From: JBKHHU01 sp046539045
Lineage (GTDB): Bacteria > Planctomycetota > Phycisphaerae > SM23-33
Reading direction: 5' to 3'
DNA: 13,655 nt
NCBI GenBank assembly: GCA_046539045.1
Contig: JBKHHU010000087.1
Coordinates: forward strand, 1 to 13,655
Part shown: one piece after another, positions 1 through 5,291 of the stretch
How positions within the stretch are numbered: the first letter of the stretch is position 1
Layout of the letters: each line of letters starts with the position of its first letter
Program-made: the position numbers and the translations under genes
The notes under the pieces: model-generated
What the model saw: only the letters and a program-made list of their open reading frames with translations
The model's database searches: none
Told to the model about the DNA's origin: nothing

Positions 1-42
1 ACGAATTCACGGATTCACGAATTGACGAACTCACGAAACACA
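1..42. repeat. 8-bp-period tandem array (left copy)
   Basis: From base 1 the sequence falls into consecutive degenerate octamers, each beginning ACG: ACGAATTC, ACGGATTC, ACGAATTG, ACGAACTC, then ACGAAACA. The array is cut by the window edge on the left and runs into the ATG of the first gene at 43. The reverse complement of the unit (GAATTCGT) matches the array at 13385-13440, so the two are one family in opposite orientations. Function is unknown. The period and the invariant CG are seen directly; calling it a family is an inference from two copies. Confidence 0.8.
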
Positions 43-570
43 ATGAACGAGAAAAAGGGCAACATCTCGGGTCTGGTATGGGCGTTGATCGCCGCGGGGT
101 TCGTGGTAGCGGCCACGATCGCGATCATCGTCGCCTACAGCTACGCCAGGACCGCCTGGCGGGAAATCGCCCGGACCGAGGCACAGTCCCGCCGGGCAGA
201 GCTGAAGAGCAACCTGCAGACGATCCAGTCCCACCTCTCGCTGTACCGGACCGAGCACCGCAGGCAGTTCCCGGGGATCACCGCCGACGGCACGTTCGAC
301 GGTGAGCTATTCGCCCGGCAGATGACCAACCCGACCGACGGCAACGGGAAGGTGATGGACCCCGAGACGACCGAGGGCGCCGGCGAAGAGTATCCCTTCG
401 GCCCGTACCTCGACGAGATCCCGGAAAACCCGATGGTCGACACCGAGGTCGCCCGCCGGGTCACAGGCGGCCCGAACCCACCTCCCCGCGACGGCTCCAG
501 CGCCTGGTGGCTCGACACCGGCACCGGCGACCTCTCCGCCAATCACACCAAGCCGAAACCAGCGCCGTGA
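43..570 (+). CDS. Pseudopilin-like membrane protein
   Basis: This 175-residue protein has one N-terminal hydrophobic segment (about residues 11-32) followed by an amphipathic helix (about 33-70, rich in A, R, E and Q). The region ending LYRTEHRRQFPG resembles the segment after the helix in type II secretion pseudopilins, where a run like SxLxLYxxxHxxxFPG is common. Later features also fit: GPYLDEIPENP, and near the end a Trp-rich SSAWWLDTGTGD like the closing beta strand of minor pseudopilins. The usual prepilin peptidase site G|FTLIE is absent; the segment reads ISGLVWALIAAG with no Glu at +5, so processing is doubtful. The ATG at 43 is preferred over an in-frame TTG at 22, which lies inside the repeat. 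No clear ribosome binding site is seen. No secretion genes adjoin it. Family assignment is by similarity of pattern only. Confidence 0.7.
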   Translation: MNEKKGNISGLVWALIAAGFVVAATIAIIVAYSYARTAWREIARTEAQSRRAELKSNLQTIQSHLSLYRTEHRRQFPGITADGTFDGELFARQMTNPTDGNGKVMDPETTEGAGEEYPFGPYLDEIPENPMVDTEVARRVTGGPNPPPRDGSSAWWLDTGTGDLSANHTKPKPAP

Positions 571-622
571 CCCCGCGACGGCAGTCGCCTACAGATTAAG
601 CAGGAGGTCGGCTGGGGTCGTT

Positions 623-638
623 CACCCCGGCAGGGGTG
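623..638. repeat. Hairpin CACCCC-GGCA-GGGGTG
   Basis: A perfect 6-bp stem with a GGCA loop, 53 bp after the pseudopilin-like stop codon. It could serve as a weak transcription barrier, but no T-run follows. It sits 8 bp before the GTAG-headed element and may be part of the same repeat unit. Confidence 0.6.
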
Positions 639-646
639 TTCAGATA

Positions 647-679
647 GTAGCCCCGGGTGGAGCGAAGCGCAACCCGGGG
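647..679. repeat. GTAG-headed REP-like imperfect palindrome
   Basis: GTAG (647-650) stands directly before an imperfect palindrome: outer stem CCCCGGGT (651-658) with ACCCGGGG (672-679), an asymmetric internal loop, and an inner stem GCG-AAG-CGC (662-670). A conserved GTAG or GGAG tetranucleotide at the foot of an imperfect hairpin is the established signature of REP sequences mobilised by REP-associated tyrosine transposases (RAYTs). No transposase gene is in the window, so this would be a non-autonomous copy. The structure is read directly; RAYT dependence is inferred. Confidence 0.6.
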
Positions 680-704
680 TTCACGGACCTACCTTCTAGC
701 GTCA

Positions 705-718
705 GCCCCGGCCGGGGC
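705..718. repeat. Perfect 14-bp palindrome GCCCCGGCCGGGGC
   Basis: A perfect palindrome; as a hairpin it is GCCCC-GGCC-GGGGC. It belongs to the palindrome cluster upstream of argG. No tail of T residues follows. Confidence 0.6.
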
Positions 719-756
719 GGCAGAGGCGCTCACCAGGCGACAGGCCTCTTCTCCCG

Positions 757-782
757 GTTGGCGGGTCTCCCGACCCGCCAAC
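757..782. repeat. GTTGGCGGGTC hairpin, module part A (left copy)
   Basis: A perfect 11-bp stem, GTTGGCGGGTC (757-767) with GACCCGCCAAC (772-782), and a TCCC loop. It is the first half of a composite module whose second half is the hairpin at 816-841. A related, enlarged copy occurs in inverse orientation at 13527-13571. Confidence 0.85.
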
Positions 783-815
783 GGAACCGACGTGTCCGCA
801 ATGGTCATCGCGCAA

Positions 816-841
816 CGTGGTGGGTCAGGAGACCCACCACG
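816..841. repeat. CGTGGTGGGTC hairpin, module part B (left copy)
   Basis: A perfect 11-bp stem, CGTGGTGGGTC (816-826) with GACCCACCACG (831-841), and an AGGA loop. The identical 26 bp is present as its reverse complement (loop TCCT) at 13466-13491. The loop orientation shows that the two copies are inverted relative to each other. Confidence 0.9.
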
Positions 842-892
842 CGAACAAACGGAACCGGGGTCCGCATTCGTCACCGCGGTCGTCCGAACATC

Positions 893-914
893 GCCCCGGA
901 TTGCCATCCGGGGC
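893..914. repeat. GCCCCGGAT-TGCC-ATCCGGGGC hairpin
   Basis: A perfect 9-bp stem with a 4-nt TGCC loop, the last of the palindrome cluster before the argG leader. No T-run follows, so intrinsic termination is not supported. Confidence 0.7.
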
Positions 915-989
915 TTAAAGCGTGGGGGCCCTCCGGGCGCAAAGGCCACTTTTTGGCAAAAGCGGGGTGGCGACTGTCGGCTCGGCCGG

Positions 990-1157
990 TAGAATATGCA
1001 CTTTCGTATTCGGAGAGAAACCGGGCATCACTATCGGGTGCCGCGGGCCAGCCTACGGGCGAACGCCCGAACGAGTGCAACGGCCGGAATGGACACACCC
1101 GGGCGTGAGACCCGGTGGCGTTCGTATTCTGCAGAGAAGCCCCAGAGGAGACGCATC
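990..1157 (+). promoter_or_regulatory. argG leader with candidate -10 and repeats
   Basis: TAGAAT (990-995) could be a -10 element, but no good -35 sits 16-18 bp upstream. Downstream, TTCGTATTC occurs twice (1003-1011 and 1121-1129), each followed within three bases by AGAGAA. Between them lie small hairpins: CGGGC-GAAC-GCCCG (1056-1069), and a bulged stem CACCCGGG / CCCGGTG (1096-1103 with 1111-1117). AGAGGAG (1144-1150) is a good ribosome binding site 7 nt before the argG ATG. The repeats might bind a regulator, but they do not match the classical ArgR box and no mechanism can be assigned. Confidence 0.35.
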
Positions 1158-2366
1158 ATGGCTGATGATATCAAGAAGATCGTGCTCGCTTATTCCGGCG
1201 GGTTGGATACCTCGGTGATCCTTCCGTGGTTGAAGGAAAAATACAACTGCGAGGTCGTCGCGTTCGCTGCCGACGTCGGTCAGGGCGCCGGCGAACTGGA
1301 CGGCATTGAAGAGAAGGCAGAGAAGAGCGGCGCGTGCAAGTGCGTGGTGGCCGACCTGAAGCAGGAATTCGCCGAGGAATATTGCTGGAAGATGCTCCAG
1401 GCAGGGGCGACCTACGAGGACATCTACCTGCTGGGCACGAGCATCGCCCGGCCTTTGATTGCCAAGGCGCAGGTCGAGGCCGCCCTGGCGGAGGGTGCCG
1501 ACGCGGTGGCCCACGGCGCGACCGGCAAGGGCAACGACCAAGTCCGCTTCGAGCTGACGTTCCTGGCGCTGGCTCCGCAGCTGAAGATCATCGCCCCGTG
1601 GAAGGACCCGAGCTTCGAGCTGACCAGTCGCGAGGCGGCCATCGAGTACGCCAAAGAGCGGAACATCCCGATTCCGGTCAGCAAGAAGAAGATCTACTCC
1701 CGCGACCGCAACCTGTGGCACATTTCCCACGAGGGTGCGGACCTGGAAGACCCAGCCAACGAGCCGAAGGACGACCTGTTCGTGATGAGCGTCCCGGTCT
1801 CGCAGGCTCCGGACGATCCTGCCTACGTGCAGATCGATTTCGAGCAGGGCAAGCCGGTGGCGCTGGACGGCGTGCGGCTGACCGGCGACAAGCTGATCGA
1901 GAAACTCAACAAGGTGGCGGGCAAGCACGCGGTCGGGCAGGTGGACCTGGTGGAGAACCGGCTGGTGGGCATCAAGAGCCGCGGCGTGTATGAAACCCCT
2001 GCCGGTACGGTGCTGTACGAAGCGCATCGGGGCCTGGAGCAGATCACGCTGGACAAGGAAACCGCCCACTATAAGCAGCAGGTCGCGCTGAAGTACGCGG
2101 ACATGATCTACAACGGCCAGTGGTTCTGCCCGCTGCGGGAGTCGCTGGGAGCGTTCTTCGAGAGTACGCAGAAGAACGTGACCGGTTCGGTGCGGATGAA
2201 GCTGTTCAAGGGACGGGCGACCCCGGCAGGGATGACCAGTCCGCACAGCCTCTACAGCACGGACCTGGCCAGCTTTACGATGGGCGCAGAATACACGCCC
2301 TCGGACGCGACCGGGTTCATCAAACTGTTCGGCCTGCAGATGCGAGGCCGGGGGAAAACGGACTGA
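1158..2366 (+). CDS. argG: Argininosuccinate synthase
   Basis: ArgG joins citrulline and aspartate with ATP to form argininosuccinate, the penultimate cytoplasmic step of arginine synthesis. The 402-residue length matches the family. The ATP-pyrophosphatase loop AYSGGLDTS is at residues 11-19, and the conserved substrate segment GATGKGNDQVRFE at 120-132. The frame stays open upstream to about 996, but the ATG at 1158 is chosen because an AGAGGAG ribosome binding site precedes it and the family's N-terminus starts here (MADDIKKIVLAYSGG). No other arginine gene is adjacent, so it appears to be a single-gene unit ended by the hairpin at 2393-2421. Motifs and full length make this assignment secure. 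Confidence 0.97.
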   Translation: MADDIKKIVLAYSGGLDTSVILPWLKEKYNCEVVAFAADVGQGAGELDGIEEKAEKSGACKCVVADLKQEFAEEYCWKMLQAGATYEDIYLLGTSIARPLIAKAQVEAALAEGADAVAHGATGKGNDQVRFELTFLALAPQLKIIAPWKDPSFELTSREAAIEYAKERNIPIPVSKKKIYSRDRNLWHISHEGADLEDPANEPKDDLFVMSVPVSQAPDDPAYVQIDFEQGKPVALDGVRLTGDKLIEKLNKVAGKHAVGQVDLVENRLVGIKSRGVYETPAGTVLYEAHRGLEQITLDKETAHYKQQVALKYADMIYNGQWFCPLRESLGAFFESTQKNVTGSVRMKLFKGRATPAGMTSPHSLYSTDLASFTMGAEYTPSDATGFIKLFGLQMRGRGKTD

Positions 2367-2392
2367 GACCGCCCTTCCCGATAAAGCGAAAC

Positions 2393-2421
2393 GCCCGTCC
2401 GCTTGTGCAGAGCGGACGGGC
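2393..2421 (+). terminator. Terminator-like hairpin after argG
   Basis: A perfect 11-bp stem, GCCCGTCCGCT (2393-2403) with AGCGGACGGGC (2411-2421), and a 7-nt loop, 26 bp past the argG stop. The tail is only ATTGCTTT, so it is a weak intrinsic terminator by E. coli standards. The remainder of the 162-bp convergent gap holds a weaker inverted repeat, CCGTGC (2477-2482) with GCACGG (2500-2505). Confidence 0.65.
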
Positions 2422-2528
2422 ATTGCTTTGCGCCCTCGGGCCGCAGGGAGAAGAAGCATCCGGGGGCAACGGCCGACCGTGCCCTCCCTCCACCTGCGAG
2501 CACGGCCTTTGAGTCACTTCTGGTACTG

Positions 2529-3350
2529 CTACGGAACCTTCGGCGTACGTTTCCATTCGTCTGAGGCGCCTGCTTCTTCCGGCTCGATGTTCGCCTGCGC
2601 CGCCAGAGCCGAGCCCGCCTGCACCAGCACCATGGCAACGGTCACCGAGGCCAGGTGCTCTGCCTGCGGAAACTCCATCTGCTCGACGTTCGCGGCGGGT
2701 TCTCTTTTCACTTCGACAGTCCGGGGTTCCACGGCAGCGGGCCGCTCGGGCCGATTCGTCTGCTGTATCGGCTCGGGACGAGGGCTCGAAGCCGGTGGTT
2801 GTGGAGCCGATTCCACCAGCCCCGCTTCCATCGCCACCGAAAGCAGATGTCGCCTGGCCGTGCGAACGTACAGATCCTCCGGACTCAGGTTCTCTTCGTG
2901 TGGCGGGCCGGCCGGCTGCGGACGCGAAGCCGGCGCCGGGTCGCGACTCGGTTCCAGTCTGGCCGGGGCCGATCGCTCCGCGCGGGCGATTTCCGACCGC
3001 CGGGGCCGCTGCTTCGGCTCAGGAACGTCGGCCACCTGAAATGCAGGCAGACGCGTTTGCTGTACTGCCTGCTCCCGCAGACTCTGCAGCAGCATCCGGA
3101 ACGCAGTCAACGCGCCGGGAAACGTGCTCGTGCTGCCCGCCGCTTCCAGTTCAGCTTCCGGACGGTTCTGGTGCAGACCGTCCACCGCGTGGCGGAGCTT
3201 GGGCGAGATTTCCACATCGGCCCGCTGGACATTGTCATGGGTCGCCAGCCGCTGTTCCCGGCCTGCGGATGGTTCGGCAACCTGTCCCAAGCTGCGGAGC
3301 AGCGGGGGGAGATTGCGCATCCCGTTCATGTTGGTCTGCGACTCGTTCAT
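2529..3350 (-). CDS. Proline-rich protein of unknown function
   Basis: I do not recognise this 273-residue protein. The ATG at 3350 is chosen over longer upstream starts because GGGAGG precedes it by 6 nt on the minus strand. It has no signal peptide. Residues 1-60 include ADVEISPKLRHAVD, faintly like the VEIS stretch in FlgM-type anti-sigma factors. Residues 75-100 form a likely helix. About 105-150 and 180-220 are Pro/Arg/Glu-rich and probably disordered. Between them LSPEDLYVRTARRHLLSVAME (155-175) looks like a short helical module. A moderately hydrophobic, Ala/Val-rich stretch (about 234-252) precedes an acidic tail. It is convergent with argG and divergent from the protease-like gene. 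The start signal and sustained composition support a real gene; the function is open. Confidence 0.7.
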   Translation of the reverse strand: MNESQTNMNGMRNLPPLLRSLGQVAEPSAGREQRLATHDNVQRADVEISPKLRHAVDGLHQNRPEAELEAAGSTSTFPGALTAFRMLLQSLREQAVQQTRLPAFQVADVPEPKQRPRRSEIARAERSAPARLEPSRDPAPASRPQPAGPPHEENLSPEDLYVRTARRHLLSVAMEAGLVESAPQPPASSPRPEPIQQTNRPERPAAVEPRTVEVKREPAANVEQMEFPQAEHLASVTVAMVLVQAGSALAAQANIEPEEAGASDEWKRTPKVP

Positions 3351-3672
3351 CTTCAGCCTCCCGAGCGCTTGCGGACCCGGGACGCGCAGGTGCGGGGATT
3401 CATCAGACAGTGACAGGCGGGCGGTCCCGGGACATCCCGGGAAGTTTGACAACGAGGCCTCCTGGCCCCAAACAGTTGGTATGCCACCGGCCCAGCCGAT
3501 GCCTTGCGTACTGCGCGTTGTTACGGCGGGAAGCGCTCGTCGGCGCGTCACGGGGCGGATGGGCATCTCGGCCCGGCCGCTCCGGTTTCACCAGTGGCAA
3601 ACTACGATTCGAGTGCCCGCGAGGCAAAAAAACAGGCATTCGCGGGTTTTTTCACATCTTCCAGGATTCGGG
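3351..3672. other. Divergent intergenic region, left part
   Basis: Non-coding by inspection. It contains two adjacent copies of the 8-bp palindrome TCCCGGGA (3425-3432 and 3435-3442), spaced one helical turn apart. A plus-strand TTGACA (3446-3451) follows, but without a convincing -10 at the usual distance. A terminator-like hairpin with a T-run lies at 3616-3652 although no plus-strand gene precedes it. The palindrome pair is a plausible operator for the minus-strand gene at 3350 or for an undetected small plus-strand RNA. Confidence 0.45.
3616..3652 (+). terminator. Orphan intrinsic-terminator-like hairpin
   Basis: CCCGCGA (3616-3622) pairs with TCGCGGG (3640-3646) and is followed directly by TTTTTT (3647-3652). 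The 17-nt A-rich loop is large, which weakens the case. Its orientation would stop plus-strand transcription, yet no plus-strand gene lies between 3351 and here. Confidence 0.5.
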
Positions 3673-3700
3673 TTTACACCGGCTCGCCCGCTCGTATAAT
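3673..3700 (+). promoter_or_regulatory. Sigma-70-type promoter for the ClpP/NfeD-class gene
   Basis: TTTACA (3673-3678; 5 of 6 with TTGACA) is separated by 16 bp from a perfect TATAAT (3695-3700). Transcription would start near 3707, leaving a leader of about 130 nt before the ATG at 3838. It lies just downstream of the orphan terminator-like hairpin, which would insulate it from upstream plus-strand transcription. Confidence 0.7.
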
Positions 3701-3837
3701 AGATGCTGAAGCGTGCATATGGAATGAGGGAACGCCTTCGTCTACGGGGGCCGCGTGTGTCACCGGGCGAGTTGCGCTTTCTCTGACCCGCTAAAGTCGT
3801 TCATCTCGTTGTCGCAAATCTCTGGCAGGAAACATAT

Positions 3838-5205
3838 ATGAAGGGGAGTACCATGCGAGCAGTCAGGATCACTATCGCTCTGGCAGTTGTGTTTCTGGTT
3901 TCGGCGGGCAGTCTGGCCGATACACTTATCCTCAACGACGGACGGGTGTTGGAAGGAAAAGTCGTCGAGAAAACGCGGACCAGGATCCGGTTCGAGGCCC
4001 ACAAATACGGGGCCAAGGTCGTCATGACCTACCGGACCGACCAGGTGCGCGAGGTCAAGTACGGTCCGGTCAAGAAGACCGAGACGACCAAAATAAAACA
4101 AGCCCAAGAAACCCCCGCCGCCAAGATGAAACCGGAACCCAAGGCTCCTCCGGTGATAAGCTATGACAAGGACAGTTATTACGTCATCCCATTCGAGGGG
4201 GAGGTGGGCGTTCAGGTTGTGACAGAGAAACTGGAGCGGGGCTTTGAGGACGCCCTGAAACGCCAGCCGACGGTTGTGGTCGTGCTGTTCGACTCCCCCG
4301 GTGGGTACACCGAGGAAGTGCCCAAGCTTTCCCGCGTGATCCGCAAGTACAAGGGACGACTGAAGATCGTCGCCTACGTCCGGCGAGCGGTCTCGGCGGC
4401 CGCGGTCACCGCCCTGTCCATCCAGGACATCTACTTCGAGCCCGGGGCCATCTTCGGAGCCGCCACCGCCTGGCAGACCAATACGTTCGGGATGCCCGAA
4501 ACACTGGAGGAGAAGTTCAACTCCATCTGGCGGGCACGGGCGCGGGGTATCGCCGAGGTCGGCGGGCACGACCCGCTGATTGCCGAGGCGATGATCGACC
4601 CGAAACTGGAACTCTACGCCCGGAAAGATCCCGACACCGGCGAGATCACCATCCATCGCGGTAAGAAGAGCGGCGATCAGTACACCACCATCACCAGCAA
4701 GGGCAAACTGCTGACGATGACCGGCTCGGAAGCCGAAAACTGCGGCGTGTCCAAGGGCTCTGCGGTGAACCTGTTCCTGCTCGGCAAGAAGCTGGGCCAC
4801 GAGGACTGGGTCGAATGCACAGGGCTGGCCAGACCTCTGCACGAGCACTGGAAAGAGCGTCTGAAGACCTACAACAGCGAGATCGAAACACTGGCGGAGG
4901 AATTCGGACGCAAGATGCAGATCGCCGCGGACGAAAACCCCGAAACGCCCGAACTGACCTACCGGTACGACCCTCGCACCGGCCGGTTTGCCGCCGAATC
5001 CAGGCGCCGCTGGCGCAAACGAAGTCAGCGTTGCGCCCGGGCCCTCATGCAGGCGGAGCTGAACCTGAATAAAGCCATCGAACTGGTGTCCAAGTTCAAG
5101 GAGTTCGAAGCCACCCACGAATACCTGGAGAAACTCCGCGCCCGCGTCAAGGAACGTCGGATCAAGGTTGTCCGCGAGACCAACAAATCCGGGCCGGACG
5201 ATTGA
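3838..5205 (+). CDS. Exported ClpP/NfeD-class serine-protease-like protein
   Basis: This 455-residue protein begins with a signal peptide or anchor (hydrophobic residues about 10-25). A small beta-rich domain follows (about 28-76; LILNDGRVLEGKVVEK... DQVREVKYG), then a Lys/Pro linker. The ClpP-fold core spans about 112-315. It shows VVVVLFDSPGG (146-156), a candidate nucleophile Ser186 in YVRRAVSAAAV, a candidate base Lys226 in EEKFNSI, and GKLLTMTGSEAENCGVSKG (289-307), which matches the family's GKxLTLTxxEAxxxGxxDG. This is the arrangement of the Ser-Lys NfeD/SppA proteases. The transmembrane and OB-fold NfeD region that usually follows is missing; residues about 330-445 are instead charged and helical, probably coiled coil. 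The ATG at 3838 has AGGA 7 nt upstream; the ATG at 3853 has GGGGAG 4 nt upstream and is equally possible. Catalysis is inferred, not shown. Confidence 0.82.
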   Translation: MKGSTMRAVRITIALAVVFLVSAGSLADTLILNDGRVLEGKVVEKTRTRIRFEAHKYGAKVVMTYRTDQVREVKYGPVKKTETTKIKQAQETPAAKMKPEPKAPPVISYDKDSYYVIPFEGEVGVQVVTEKLERGFEDALKRQPTVVVVLFDSPGGYTEEVPKLSRVIRKYKGRLKIVAYVRRAVSAAAVTALSIQDIYFEPGAIFGAATAWQTNTFGMPETLEEKFNSIWRARARGIAEVGGHDPLIAEAMIDPKLELYARKDPDTGEITIHRGKKSGDQYTTITSKGKLLTMTGSEAENCGVSKGSAVNLFLLGKKLGHEDWVECTGLARPLHEHWKERLKTYNSEIETLAEEFGRKMQIAADENPETPELTYRYDPRTGRFAAESRRRWRKRSQRCARALMQAELNLNKAIELVSKFKEFEATHEYLEKLRARVKERRIKVVRETNKSGPDD

Positions 5206-5230
5206 GGTCAGGCTTGGAATGATCAAACCG

Positions 5231-5264
5231 AACGGGCTCGTCGACTTCGGTCGGCGAGCCCGTT
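5231..5264. terminator. Bidirectional hairpin with cTTCGg tetraloop
   Basis: AACGGGCTCG (5231-5240) pairs with CGAGCCCGTT (5255-5264). The stem continues through a T-G wobble and CGAC/GTCG to a TTCG loop closed by C-G, the unusually stable cUUCGg tetraloop. The total stem is about 15 bp. It lies between the convergent genes ending at 5205 and 5292, with TTTGCC after it and CAAA before it, so it can act on both strands. Confidence 0.85.
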
Positions 5265-5291
5265 TGCCATGGAAGCGATGTCGACCTGGCG

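Larger units (their letters stand above)
571..989. other. Non-coding stretch rich in palindromes
   Basis: No convincing gene is seen between the pseudopilin-like gene and argG; the short open frames here lack recognisable protein character and change with frame. Instead, six GC-rich hairpins lie within about 300 bp: 623-638, 651-679, 705-718, 757-782, 816-841 and 893-914. All but 651-679 have exactly 4-nt centres. A weaker 6-bp inverted repeat (AGAGGC 722-727, GCCTCT 744-749) lies between them. The density of perfect stems with tetranucleotide loops suggests accumulated REP-like palindromic elements rather than separate terminators, since none is followed by a T-run. Confidence 0.75.

Noticed and set aside
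657..1108. Short open frames in the region before argG
   Set aside because: They run through hairpins and repeats, overlap in several frames, and have no ribosome binding site or protein-like pattern.
996..1157. N-terminal extension of ArgG by 54 residues
   Set aside because: The extension is Arg-rich and unlike the family, covers the hairpins of the leader, and a good ribosome binding site precedes the ATG at 1158.
1053..2459. Long minus-strand open frame opposite argG
   Set aside because: It is antisense to a full-length, motif-complete argG; its translation is low-complexity Leu/Arg/His/Val-rich text as expected from a shadow frame in GC-rich DNA. The same applies to the long antisense frames at 3760-5226, 6479-7951, 9195-10619 and 11789-13219, and the plus-strand one at 5328-6818.
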